Positions 48,820-57,478 of a stretch of DNA of 64,000 nucleotides are shown here, one piece after another. A model generated the notes under the pieces. The model did no database searches, was not told the origin of the DNA, and saw only the letters and a list, made by a program, of their open reading frames with translations. Source of the stretch: Amycolatopsis sp. EV170708-02-1 (GTDB taxonomy: Bacteria; Actinomycetota; Actinomycetes; Mycobacteriales; Pseudonocardiaceae); assembly GCF_022479115.1 (NCBI RefSeq), contig NZ_CP092497.1, positions 6,076,001 to 6,140,000 of the forward strand, written 5' to 3'. Position 1 is the stretch's first letter. Each line of letters opens with the position of its first letter. A program made the translations under genes and the position numbers.

Positions 48820-49713
48820 ATGGACATGGTCAAGGCGCACTTCGAAGTCCTCGACGAGCGGTTCGCCCGCGTCAACGGCGACGAGTGGATGCGGCGGCTG
48901 CACACCGGCTGCCGGTGGACCGAAGGGCCCGCCTACTTCCCCGCCGGGCGGTACCTGGTGTTCAGCGACATCCCGAACGACCGGGTGCTGCGCTGGGACG
49001 AGACCACGGGCGCGGTCGGTGTGTTCCGCGAGCCCGCCGGATTCCACAACGGGCACACCGTCGACCGGCTGGGCAGGCTCGTCAGCTGCGAACAGGGTGG
49101 CCGCCGGGTGACGCGCACCGAGCACGACGGCACGACCACCGTCCTCGCGGAGACCTATCAGGGCAAGAGGTTCAACAGCCCCAACGACGTCGTCGAGTCC
49201 TCGGACGGCGCGATCTGGTTCACCGACCCGAGTTACGGCATCGAAAGCGACTACGAGGGCCACCAAGCCGAGAGCGAGATCGGCGCCTGCCACGTCTACC
49301 GCGTCGATCCGGATGGTTCCGTGCGGATCGTCGCGGACGATTTCTCGCGTCCGAACGGGCTCGCGTTCTCGCTCGACGAATCGCTGCTCTACATCGCGGA
49401 CACGCGCCAGAGTCCCAGCCACATCAGGGTTTTCTCGGTGGATGGATCCGTGCTGTCGGGCGGCGAGGTCTTCGCGACGAGTGACGCGGGCGGTTTCGAC
49501 GGGGTCCGCGTGGACGCCGCCGGGCGGGTCTGGGCCGCCGCGCACGACGGCCTGCACTGCTTCGCGCCCGACGGCACGCGGATCGGGAAACTGCGGGTGC
49601 CGGAGGTCTGTTCGAACCTGACCTTCGGCGGGCCGCGGTGGAACGACCTGTTCATCACCGCGTCCAGTTCGGTGTACACGCTGCGGGTGAACTTCTCGGG
49701 GCCGCGGTTCTAG
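48820..49713 (+). CDS. SMP-30/gluconolactonase family protein
   Basis: 297-residue six-bladed propeller. Metal-site motifs: RWTEGPAYFPAG (Glu), GKRFNSPNDVVESSDGAIWFT (Asn-Asp) and DDFSRPNGLAFSLDE with ADTR. Such enzymes hydrolyse lactones. ATG 48820 (MDMVKAHFEV) is preferred; an in-frame ATG at 48778 would add residues without family match. Its stop overlaps the convergent response regulator gene by 4 bp. Confidence 0.88.
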   Translation: MDMVKAHFEVLDERFARVNGDEWMRRLHTGCRWTEGPAYFPAGRYLVFSDIPNDRVLRWDETTGAVGVFREPAGFHNGHTVDRLGRLVSCEQGGRRVTRTEHDGTTTVLAETYQGKRFNSPNDVVESSDGAIWFTDPSYGIESDYEGHQAESEIGACHVYRVDPDGSVRIVADDFSRPNGLAFSLDESLLYIADTRQSPSHIRVFSVDGSVLSGGEVFATSDAGGFDGVRVDAAGRVWAAAHDGLHCFAPDGTRIGKLRVPEVCSNLTFGGPRWNDLFITASSSVYTLRVNFSGPRF

Positions 49714-50366
49714 CGCAGCAGGCCTTCCCGGATCGCCACGCGGACGAACCCCGCCCGCCGCCGCTCGCCGGTCTTGTCCCGGATCCGGTCGAGATAGGAC
49801 CGCACCGTCCGCACGCTGATGTTCAGGATCTCCGCCACGTCGACGTCCCGTTCGCCGGCCGCGACCAGCCGCAGGACCTGCTTTTCCCGCTCGGACAGGA
49901 CGATCTTGGGCCCGGCGTGGCGGTCTTCGCTGTCCTGGATGATCATCCCGGCCAGCGTCGGCGACACGTACGCGTTGTCTTCGGCGATGGTGCGGATGGC
50001 GCGCAGGAGTTCGTCGCCGTCGACGTCCTTCGACAGGAAGCCCTTCGCCCCGGCCTGCATGGCGCCCAGCACCTCCGGCTGCTCGGCGTGCGCGGACACC
50101 ACGAGCACCTTGTGCCCCATCTGCCCCACCTCGAGTACCGCGGCGGCGTCCTGGACACCGCGCAGCTTGAGGTCGAGGACGACGACGCTGCCGGGAGGCT
50201 GCTCCTGGACGGCGAAGCGCGCGACGGAATCCGCGACGGCACCCAGCTCGATGTCCGGCGCTTCGGTGAGGACACGCGCGACGGCGTCCCGGTACAGCGG
50301 ATGATCTTCGATCACCCCGACGTTGATCGGCGTACTGCGTTTCGGCTGCTGCTCGTCTGCGTTCAC
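49710..50366 (-). CDS. NarL/LuxR-family response regulator 1 (distal to eccB)
   Basis: 218 residues. Receiver domain: acidic pocket VIEDHPLYRDA, phospho-Asp in VVVLDLKLRG, Thr/Ser in VLVVSAHAE, Lys in GFLSKDV. LuxR HTH: LSEREKQVLRLVAAGERDVD. It is a close paralogue of the gene just upstream (about 60 percent by eye), and the two overlap by ATGA. No histidine kinase is in the window. Confidence 0.92.
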   Translation of the reverse strand: MNADEQQPKRSTPINVGVIEDHPLYRDAVARVLTEAPDIELGAVADSVARFAVQEQPPGSVVVLDLKLRGVQDAAAVLEVGQMGHKVLVVSAHAEQPEVLGAMQAGAKGFLSKDVDGDELLRAIRTIAEDNAYVSPTLAGMIIQDSEDRHAGPKIVLSEREKQVLRLVAAGERDVDVAEILNISVRTVRSYLDRIRDKTGERRRAGFVRVAIREGLLR

Positions 50367-51103
50367 CGGCGTCCTTCGAATCCGCCCGCGTCGGCGCGGG
50401 GCGCGACCGGCCGAGACGGACCGGGCACCTCCGGCGGAGACGCGAGCCCGAGCTGGATGGCCTTGCGGACCAGACCGGCCCGCCTTCTCTCTCCGAGTTT
50501 GTCACGGATCCGGTCCAGATAACCGCGAACCGTCCGAACTCCGATGCCCAGGATGCGGGCGATGTCCACGTCGCGTTCGCCCGCGGCGACGAGCCGCAGG
50601 ACCTGCTTCTCCCGCGCGGAGAGCGCGACGTCCGGCGCCGACACGGGACGGTCGGCGTTGTCCTTGATGATCATTCCGGCCACCACCGCGGAAACGTACG
50701 CCCGGCCTCGCGCAACCGTCCTGATCGCGGTCAGCAGCTCGTCGACGTCGACGTCCTTGGACAGGAAACCCTTGGCACCGGCCGCGATCGCGCCGAGCAC
50801 CTGCTCGGGCTCGGCCTGCGCGGACACCACGAGCACGTGATGCCCCAGTTCGCACACCTGGAGCACGGCCGCCGCCCCGGCGATCCCCGGCAGGCCGAGG
50901 TCGAGCAGCACCACGCTGCCGGGCGGCTGCGGATGGACGTGGAACCGGGCGACCGAATCGACCACCGCGCCCAGCTCGATGCCTTCGGCTTCGGTGAGGA
51001 CCCGCACCACGGCGTGCCGGTACAGCGGATGGTCTTCGATCACCGCGACGTCGACCCGGTCGGTCTCCGGCCTGTCTTCGGTCCTCTGCACGTTCCCGAT
51101 CAC
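50363..51103 (-). CDS. NarL/LuxR-family response regulator 2 (coupled to eccB)
   Basis: 246 residues from GTG 51103, whose GTGA overlaps the eccB stop. Receiver motifs VIEDHPLYRHA, VVLLDLGLPG, VLVVSAQAE, GFLSKDV and HTH LSAREKQVLRLVAAGERDVD are all present, plus a Pro/Arg-rich tail absent from its paralogue. Coupling to eccB suggests it controls, or responds to, the ESX system. That link is inferred from context. Confidence 0.9.
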   Translation of the reverse strand: MIGNVQRTEDRPETDRVDVAVIEDHPLYRHAVVRVLTEAEGIELGAVVDSVARFHVHPQPPGSVVLLDLGLPGIAGAAAVLQVCELGHHVLVVSAQAEPEQVLGAIAAGAKGFLSKDVDVDELLTAIRTVARGRAYVSAVVAGMIIKDNADRPVSAPDVALSAREKQVLRLVAAGERDVDIARILGIGVRTVRGYLDRIRDKLGERRRAGLVRKAIQLGLASPPEVPGPSRPVAPRADAGGFEGRR

Positions 51104-52524
51104 CCCGTCCCACCCGCCGCGGGCACCGCACGGCCCGCTTGCGCCGGATCCAGCGCGGGACCGCGCGGAACCAGTGCCAGCAATCCATTCGGAACCGGCT
51201 GCCGGTCGGCTTGGCCGTAGCCGAGGGAAGCGAGTGCCTCGGCGCTCGCCACCGGGTACTTCTGGCCCGTGTCGGTGACGACGTAGACCGTGCCGGAACC
51301 GGATTCCGCCACCACCGCGCCGCCCGACGGGGGCACGAAGACGGCGTCGGCGACCAACGCGTCCGTCCGCGCGGTCACCGGGATCGCCTTCGCACCTTGC
51401 GGCAACGGGACCTGTGCGGAGATAACGATTCGAGAACCCTGTGCGCATAACGTCACGGACTGTCCGGTAACGGGCGCTTTTCGCGGGATCCGGTCCGGAT
51501 ACTCCGCGGGATCGGCCCCGCCGGCCCTCGCCGTGCCCACCTTCGGCACCGCGGCGACGTCGGCCGCGCGCACCGCGACGGGCGCCGGGACTCCGGTGTA
51601 GGCGTCGGCGTTCTGCGGGGTGTTGATCAGCAGGCTCGCCTCGGTCTGGCCGATCGGTTCGAGCCCTTCGGCACGGACGAGGTAGTACGACGTCGCGTCG
51701 TTCGGCGACGCCATCGCGTCGACGACACCGAGCACCGAACCGACCTTCGTCGAGACGCCGCCGACCTTCGGGCCGGGCCGCCCGGCGTCTTCGACCGCGC
51801 GGTAGGCCAGATCGCGTCCGGCGGCGACGGTGCCGATCCACCGGGAGGACACCGCGATCGCCGGGTAGGTGTCGAACTGCAGCGCCGTGGCGGCCTCCGG
51901 GGTGAGCTTGTAGCGGCGCCCGGCCGTCACGAGGTAGCGCTCCCCCTCGGGGACACGGACCACGACGGCCTGATCCCTCGGCAGGTCGATCCCGGCGGCG
52001 GGCGCGCCGAGGAGCACCGTGGTCTCCGGTTCGGCCGACGCGGGCGCGTCCTGGGTCGTCCGCGAGCAGGCCGTCCACGGGGTGTTCACCAGCGCGGCCG
52101 CCGCGGGCAGCGAATCGGGGGCGCCGGGGATGCCGATCTGCGAACCCCTCGGCGCCTTCGCGAGCTTGTCGGACGGGACGGTCACGGTGGCCTCGCCGTT
52201 GCCGCCCGCCATCAGCCGCGCGGAGGCGTAGTTGAGCACCGGATGCAGAGCGCCGTCCTGGCCGAGGATGTAGCGCGCGCCGGTGTCTTCCTCGACGATC
52301 ACCTTGCCGCCCGCCAGCCAGTCCTTGCCGCCGGAAGGGTTCAGGAGGCCGATCACGCCGAACACGGCGGTGACCAGCAACGCCACGCCGAGGCCGCACA
52401 GGGTGCCGATGACGAGCCTGCGGCTCGGGGCGACCGGATGGTTGGCGTCAGCCGAGACCAGTGCCGAAACCAGTCTCCTGCGGAGGAATTGGTAGGCCTG
52501 GATCTGGTCCCGCTGCGTCCACAC
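51100..52524 (-). CDS. eccB: Type VII secretion core protein EccB
   Basis: 474 residues: the short cytoplasmic start with the family signature QAYQFLRRRLVSALV, a single transmembrane helix near residues 37-62, and a long extracytoplasmic part with the EccB repeat domains (for example YPAIAVSSRWIGTVAAG and YPVASAEALASLGYG, near the C-terminus). Cysteines in TPWTACS and VTLCAQGS fit the conserved disulfide. GTG start. First gene of the eccB-response regulator operon, divergent from eccE. Confidence 0.95.
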   Translation of the reverse strand: MWTQRDQIQAYQFLRRRLVSALVSADANHPVAPSRRLVIGTLCGLGVALLVTAVFGVIGLLNPSGGKDWLAGGKVIVEEDTGARYILGQDGALHPVLNYASARLMAGGNGEATVTVPSDKLAKAPRGSQIGIPGAPDSLPAAAALVNTPWTACSRTTQDAPASAEPETTVLLGAPAAGIDLPRDQAVVVRVPEGERYLVTAGRRYKLTPEAATALQFDTYPAIAVSSRWIGTVAAGRDLAYRAVEDAGRPGPKVGGVSTKVGSVLGVVDAMASPNDATSYYLVRAEGLEPIGQTEASLLINTPQNADAYTGVPAPVAVRAADVAAVPKVGTARAGGADPAEYPDRIPRKAPVTGQSVTLCAQGSRIVISAQVPLPQGAKAIPVTARTDALVADAVFVPPSGGAVVAESGSGTVYVVTDTGQKYPVASAEALASLGYGQADRQPVPNGLLALVPRGPALDPAQAGRAVPAAGGTG

Positions 52525-52670
52525 GCTCCCGTCCCCCGCCGTTCGTGCCCACCCGTTTGGAGGGTGCTCACGTTAGGTCCGGCCCCGGTTCGCGGTGAGG
52601 GTATTTTTTACGCCCCTCCCCGCGCGGGGCGGGGCTACCGTCGGGCGCGTGCACGGAGGAGGGGAATTCC

Positions 52671-53744
52671 TTGTCGGTTGACGCCCCGGCCCGCCCGGTC
52701 CGGCGAGAGACACCCGCGCGCGGCGTCGCGGGCGCGGCGCCGCTGCCCTGGCTGCTGCCGGTCCGCCCGCTGCAGGCGGCGCTCTGGGAGATCGCAGGGA
52801 TCGCGATCCTGCTGGCCTTCACCGTCGACGCGATCCCCCAGGCCGCGCGGATCAGCATCGCCGCCGTCGCCGGAGTCCTCGTGCTGACGACGTCGGTCCG
52901 CTTCGCCGGACGCCACGCCGCGGGCTGGGTGCTCACTTGGGCCGGTTACCGGCTGAACCGCCGGAAAAAGCCCGAAGTCCCCGATCCGCTGCACCGGATC
53001 GCCGGTCCGGTCCGGGTACGTCAGCACGTCGACCGCGCGGGCAACCGGTTCGGCGTCGCCGAGGTGAGCGACGGGTGGAGCGCGATCGTCCGGCTCACCC
53101 CCGGCGCCATGTCTCCCGCGCCGGACACCCTCGTCGGCATCCTGCGTGACGCGTACACGAATACCGGGATCCCTTTGTCCAGCGCGCAACTGCTGACCTG
53201 GACCGTCCCCAATGGACAGTCGGTGCTGCGCGTCCGCTGGCTCACCGTCCGGTACCGGCCCGAGGACGCGCCGATCGCGGCGCTGGCCAGGGGCGGCGGG
53301 GAACTGGGCGCGCTGCGGAGCACCGCCTGCGCGGCGCTGTCGCTCATGGGCGCGCTGGCCGAAGCCGGGTTCGAGAGCACCGTGCTCGAAGCCGGCGAGG
53401 TGGCGGAAAACCTGCGCGTGGCGCTCGGCAGCGGCCACGACGCGCCGGTGGACGGCTGGCGCGCCTGGGAGTGGGGCGGCGCGTCGCAGGTCTGCTACCG
53501 GCCACGGTCGGAGCGGGATCTCGCGCGGACACTGGATCTTCACGTCCCCGGCTCGGCGTTCACCGCGACTTCGTACACGCTGTACCGCTCTCCCGGCGGG
53601 CGCGAGAAGTCCGAAGTGACCATCCGGGTCGGCGGGCGGCCGGGGGCGGAAACGGTGCGGCCCAGCGGGATCGCGGTGACCCCGCTGCACGGACGGCACG
53701 CGGCGGCGGTCCGGCGGACCCTGCCGCTGGCGCTGGAGAACTGA
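52671..53744 (+). CDS. eccE: Type VII secretion protein EccE
   Basis: 357 residues. Two transmembrane helices near residues 35-80 (LWEIAGIAILLAFTVDAIP; ISIAAVAGVLVLTTSV) followed by a cytoplasmic/peripheral domain with the EccE-typical RHAAGWVLTWAGYR and SDGWSAIVRLTPG. TTG start behind AGGAGG. It is the only Ecc gene besides eccC on the + strand and is divergent from eccB. Confidence 0.88.
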   Translation: MSVDAPARPVRRETPARGVAGAAPLPWLLPVRPLQAALWEIAGIAILLAFTVDAIPQAARISIAAVAGVLVLTTSVRFAGRHAAGWVLTWAGYRLNRRKKPEVPDPLHRIAGPVRVRQHVDRAGNRFGVAEVSDGWSAIVRLTPGAMSPAPDTLVGILRDAYTNTGIPLSSAQLLTWTVPNGQSVLRVRWLTVRYRPEDAPIAALARGGGELGALRSTACAALSLMGALAEAGFESTVLEAGEVAENLRVALGSGHDAPVDGWRAWEWGGASQVCYRPRSERDLARTLDLHVPGSAFTATSYTLYRSPGGREKSEVTIRVGGRPGAETVRPSGIAVTPLHGRHAAAVRRTLPLALEN

Positions 53745-53751
53745 GGGGACG

Positions 53752-53805
53752 GTCCGTGGAGGGTTCCTTTCTTCTCTGAGGGTAGGGAAGGAATCCTCCA
53801 CGGAC
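53752..53805. repeat. Inverted repeat with 20-nt arms (GTCCGTG family)
   Basis: 53752-53771 pairs with 53786-53805 with two G-U pairs, so it is favoured as RNA. The outer arm GTCCGTGGAGG..TCCTT is shared with 9611-9669. Lies 7 bp after the eccE stop. Confidence 0.8.
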
Positions 53806-53813
53806 GTGACGCC

Positions 53814-53894
53814 GCTGAAGGGCGCTTTCCCCGCATGCGACGCGGGGAAAGCGCCCTTCACCGCATGGCATGCGGGGAAAGTCCCCTTCAGCCC
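53814..53894. repeat. 78-bp composite inverted repeat, copy 2, with alternative pairings
   Basis: The left arm 53816-53834 pairs perfectly (19 bp) with 53842-53860, but 53814-53838 can also pair with 53868-53892 over 25 bp with two or three mismatches. A small inner stem (53861-53866 with 53870-53875) fills the rest. 53817-53894 aligns gap-free with 14541-14618. The right end covers the eccD stop. Confidence 0.85.
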
Positions 53895-55264
53895 CGAACG
53901 GCCTCGTAGACGCCCGCGATCATGCCGACGAACGGGATCAGCGACAGCAGCACCAGGAACTCGACGATATCGAGAGTCCTTGCCCAGTAAGGGGAACGCC
54001 GGCCCTTCGCGACCCGCGTCGCGTAGGTGAGACAGACGCCCGCCGCGACGACGACGGCACAACCGGCGGCGAAGACGAACGAGCGCGGTCCACCCGCGGC
54101 GAGCCAGAAACCGGCCGCCGCCAAGGCCGCCGCGCCGAAACCGATGAGCACCACCCGCTGCGAGCGGCCGGCGAACGCGCGCGAGCGCAGCATCAGCGCC
54201 AGCCCCAGCAGCGCGCACAGCCCCGCTTCCCAGGCCCCGCCGGAAGACGACAGGACCACCGACGCCGAAACCACGACGAGCCCGAGCGCGACGAGCAGCC
54301 CGGTCAGCAACGCCTGCGCGTAGGTCGTGCCGCCGACCATGTCCTCGCCCAGCGAAGGGTTCTCGTCGGCCCGGAACGAGTCCATGTCGTCGGGCACCCG
54401 CGGCAGCGGCAGCCTGCCGAGCCGCAGCGCCATCATCGGCGCCACCGCGGCCAGTGCCGTCGCGACGACGGCGACCACGGCGGCCGCCGAAACCGGGCGG
54501 ACGTCGGCCAGCAGGACGATGGCGGTGGTGATCGCGCCGAGCCCGGCCGCCACCGTCACCGCGACGAACCACGGCAGCCGGTCCGCCACCGAAACGGCCG
54601 CGATCACGCCGTAGACGGTCACGATCGCGAGCCCGGCGGCCAGCGGTCCGGCCGACAGGGAGAACAGCGGATGCGGCGGCAGGATCGACATCCCCGCCAG
54701 CAGGGCCGCGCCGACCCCGGCGAGCGCGCCGGCGGCACCGGCCTCCGCGTCGCCGTACGCGCGGCTCAGCGCGCCGCCGCCCAGCACCAGGACGAGCGCG
54801 AGCAGCCCGGTCCCGATCGGCGCGAGCACGCTGCCGGACGCCGCCGCCTGCACCAGCAGCCCACCGGCGAGCAGCAGCACCACGGAGGCGACGATGCCCG
54901 CCTTGCGCGCCACCGACGGTCCCCAGCGGCCGGTGCCCGCCTCGGCGACGCTGGCGATCGAGTCGACGACGTCGTCGAACAGCAGCGGACCCCGCGGGCG
55001 TTCCCGCGGGGTCAGATGGAGGACCTCACCGTCGCGCACCTGCGCCGCGGCGACCGTGAGCCCGAGCGCGAGCGGAGCGCCGCCGAGCCGGGACAGCACC
55101 CAGCCGGGATGCTCGGCCGACGCCTGCCCCGAAGCACCCGCGAGCCGCACGAGCTGCGGGACGAGTTCGGCGAACGTGCTCTGCTGCGGCAGCGCCACGT
55201 CGACGCGCGCCCTCGGTGTCACCACCGTGACGCGCCGGGTGGAGCCCGCGATCGCGGCCGTCAT
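53888..55264 (-). CDS. eccD: Type VII secretion integral membrane protein EccD
   Basis: 458 residues: an N-terminal ubiquitin-like domain (residues 8-85, RVTVVTPRARVDVALPQQST to GEVLHLTPRE), a linker, then about eleven transmembrane helices. The usual length and plan for EccD. Its ATG overlaps the stop of the YbaB-like gene (ATGA), within a six-gene run from 59314 to 53888. Confidence 0.93.
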   Translation of the reverse strand: MTAAIAGSTRRVTVVTPRARVDVALPQQSTFAELVPQLVRLAGASGQASAEHPGWVLSRLGGAPLALGLTVAAAQVRDGEVLHLTPRERPRGPLLFDDVVDSIASVAEAGTGRWGPSVARKAGIVASVVLLLAGGLLVQAAASGSVLAPIGTGLLALVLVLGGGALSRAYGDAEAGAAGALAGVGAALLAGMSILPPHPLFSLSAGPLAAGLAIVTVYGVIAAVSVADRLPWFVAVTVAAGLGAITTAIVLLADVRPVSAAAVVAVVATALAAVAPMMALRLGRLPLPRVPDDMDSFRADENPSLGEDMVGGTTYAQALLTGLLVALGLVVVSASVVLSSSGGAWEAGLCALLGLALMLRSRAFAGRSQRVVLIGFGAAALAAAGFWLAAGGPRSFVFAAGCAVVVAAGVCLTYATRVAKGRRSPYWARTLDIVEFLVLLSLIPFVGMIAGVYEAVRG

Positions 55265-55590
55265 GCTTCGATCGACTTGGCGGACTCGATGACCGGGGCG
55301 AATTTGGCGCTGCTGGCCTCGGCCAGCTTCTGCAGCCCGTTGTTGACCGCCTCCAGCACGATCTCCGAGAGGTTGCGCGCGTCGTACTGGCGCACCGCGC
55401 GCGGGTCGATGTCGATCGAGGTGAACCGGCCGTCTCCGCGCAGCACGACGGTGACCTCATTCTGCCGGGAGTGCGCCTTGACCTCCATCGCCTCGACCGA
55501 ACGCTGGATGCGCTGCACCTCTTCGGTCTGCTTGCGGACCTGGTCCAGCAACTCGTCCATGTCCGGCATGGCGTAGGGGTCGGTGGTCAC
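55261..55590 (-). CDS. YbaB/EbfC family nucleoid-associated-like protein
   Basis: 109 residues with the YbaB layout: long N-terminal helix (MDELLDQVRKQTEEVQRIQR), a three-strand sheet (NEVTVVLRGDGRFTSIDIDP) and C-terminal helix. Family members bind DNA, but ESX loci often carry a YbaB-like protein whose role may be as a chaperone or regulator. ATGA overlaps on both sides. Confidence 0.85.
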   Translation of the reverse strand: MTTDPYAMPDMDELLDQVRKQTEEVQRIQRSVEAMEVKAHSRQNEVTVVLRGDGRFTSIDIDPRAVRQYDARNLSEIVLEAVNNGLQKLAEASSAKFAPVIESAKSIEA

Positions 55591-56114
55591 GAGTCTTCTC
55601 CTTCATCTGCGGTGGTACCCCGGCGGACGTGGACACTGCCCACGAACCGCCGGAAGTCGTCGCCGAGGCCACGGGCCGCCTCGGGGGTCGCGGTGCAGGC
55701 GATCTCGAGGACCAGCCGCTCGGCGGGGCTCGCCCCCGGCACGGTCAGCAGCACCTGGCTCTGGACGAGATCCTGGCCTTCGCCGGTGCGGATCCGGAGC
55801 ACCTGCGTCACCCCCGGCGCGATACCGGTGCCGATCACCTTGCGCCGCACCACTTCGAGCGCGGCCATGGACCGGCCGAGGCGTTCGACGGCCTCGTCGG
55901 CGATGTCGGTGATCTGCGCCTGGTCCGGGCGCTGCCCGACGCTCAGGGTGATGTTCGGGGTGAACTCCGACGCGGTCCCGCGATGCACCGCCACGAAGAC
56001 GGCGCCCTCGGCACCGACGGACGACGGCTCGACCGGCACCCAGCCGTCGGGCACGTCGAAGCCGAGCGGAAGGGAGACCCGGTCCTGCGTCGCCATGTCG
56101 TTCATCCCCGTCAC
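55587..56114 (-). CDS. ESX-associated LpqN-like soluble protein
   Basis: 175 residues from GTG 56114, which forms GTGA with the upstream stop; ATG 56105 (MNDMATQD) is the other choice. The sequence SLPLGFDVPDGWVPVEP, NITLSVGQRPDQAQI and LVLEIACTATPEAARGLGDD suggests the LpqN/DUF1795-like fold found beside ESX genes. No signal peptide. Function unknown. Confidence 0.7.
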   Translation of the reverse strand: MTGMNDMATQDRVSLPLGFDVPDGWVPVEPSSVGAEGAVFVAVHRGTASEFTPNITLSVGQRPDQAQITDIADEAVERLGRSMAALEVVRRKVIGTGIAPGVTQVLRIRTGEGQDLVQSQVLLTVPGASPAERLVLEIACTATPEAARGLGDDFRRFVGSVHVRRGTTADEGEDS

Positions 56115-57475
56115 CACGTGCCCACGTAGGTGATCGCGTCGTCCCACGCCTCGCCGACGGCGTCCGCCGCCTGGCCGGCCGCGCCGCTCACCGCGTCGAC
56201 GGCCGCGCCGCCGTATTCGCCGACTGTGTCCGCGATCTTCGGCAGGTCGATGTCGATCTTCGCGCCGATCCCGGCGCCGAGGCCGAGCGCGACCCCCGCC
56301 TTGAAGTTGACCTTGATATGCCCGGCGTCGTAAACGGCCTGGCCGTCGAGCTGCGCGCCGAGTCCATATTGGAGGGTGCCGCTCGCGCCGACGCCGACAC
56401 CCGCCACGTCCGCCGCGAGCTCGCCTTCGATCTTGCCGCCCACGAAGGCGTTCGCGTGCACGCCGACGCCGTGCGCGCCCGCCTGCAGCGATCCGTTCAC
56501 CTCACCGCCGACGAACGCGGTCCCCTTGGCACCTGCCGAAGCGACGCCCCATTCCTTCTTGCCTTCGAGCTCTTCCTTGAAAGCGGCCAATTCCGCGTGG
56601 CCGGACGCCTTGAAGTCCCAGCCCTGGGTGGAGATCTTGGCGTCCCACCCCGGGGTGAAGCCGTCCTGCTCCTGCTTCCACTTGGCGTAGGTGATCTCGG
56701 TGTTGCCCCAGGCCTTTTCGCCAAGACCCTCCGGCTTCGGCCTGCCGAACGGGGTGTCGCCGGCACGCGGGGCGCGCGTGCCTTCGAGACCGTCCCAGGT
56801 GAGCTTCTTCCAGCCGGAATTGCCGAACCACGAAGGATGCGAACGCGGGCGCTTGCGGCCGTCGAGTGCTTCGCCGTTCAACCAGTACAACGGGCCGCGG
56901 CCCCATTTGCCGAGTTCGTGCTCGATCCGGCCCGTGCCCTCCGGTGGGAACAGCCGCGCGAGTTCCTCGCTCAGCTCGTCGGCGATCTCCTGCGCCGCCT
57001 GCACGGCCTGTTCGCCGAGCCGGCGCGCGGCGGAGATGAAGGCGTCGACCGCGTTCGCGTTCGCCGTCCGCGCCTGGCTGGTGAGCTGCGCGGCGTACTG
57101 GTCGAACTGCGCGAGGATCGAGTCCACACAGGACTTCGCGCCCTGCAGCGCCTGCGCGCCCGCCCGTAGCCGGTTCGACTGGTCGCTCAGTTTCGCGCCG
57201 AGCTCGCCGAGTTCCTGGCACAGTTTCGTGGCGGAGGTGGAGAACGCCGTGTAGGCGTCACCTTCCCAAGACGCGTTGAGCGCCTTCGACGCCTTGCCGA
57301 TCTCGTCCGCCCGGCCGGAGACCGTCGACGCCCGGTCGCCGCACCGCTGACCGGCCGCGGTCAGCGCCGAAGGATCACCGGTGACCCGCCGCTGGTACTC
57401 GACCACGAGCCGCCGGTAATTCGACAGGATCGAGCTGACGACGCCCGAAGCGTCGACCACACCGCTCCCCCACAC
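56111..57475 (-). CDS. Large WXG100-domain protein, putative type VII substrate
   Basis: 454 residues. Residues 1-110 form a WXG100-like helical hairpin with the Trp-X-Gly turn in NASWEGDAYTAF. A second helical segment to about residue 175 is followed by a Trp/Gly-rich middle (RKRPRSHPSWFGNSGWKKLT, ITYAKWKQEQDGF). The C-terminal third holds two tandem repeats of about 23 residues (AFVGGEVNGSLQAGAHGVGV from about 320; AFVGGKIEGELAADVAGVGV from about 343) and then an Ala/Gly-rich hydrophobic tail (GVALGLGAGIGAKIDI). This resembles a toxin- or pore-forming cargo on an ESX targeting domain. No known toxin motif is seen and no immunity gene is obvious. Confidence 0.7.
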   Translation of the reverse strand: MWGSGVVDASGVVSSILSNYRRLVVEYQRRVTGDPSALTAAGQRCGDRASTVSGRADEIGKASKALNASWEGDAYTAFSTSATKLCQELGELGAKLSDQSNRLRAGAQALQGAKSCVDSILAQFDQYAAQLTSQARTANANAVDAFISAARRLGEQAVQAAQEIADELSEELARLFPPEGTGRIEHELGKWGRGPLYWLNGEALDGRKRPRSHPSWFGNSGWKKLTWDGLEGTRAPRAGDTPFGRPKPEGLGEKAWGNTEITYAKWKQEQDGFTPGWDAKISTQGWDFKASGHAELAAFKEELEGKKEWGVASAGAKGTAFVGGEVNGSLQAGAHGVGVHANAFVGGKIEGELAADVAGVGVGASGTLQYGLGAQLDGQAVYDAGHIKVNFKAGVALGLGAGIGAKIDIDLPKIADTVGEYGGAAVDAVSGAAGQAADAVGEAWDDAITYVGTW

Positions 57476-57478
57476 GGT

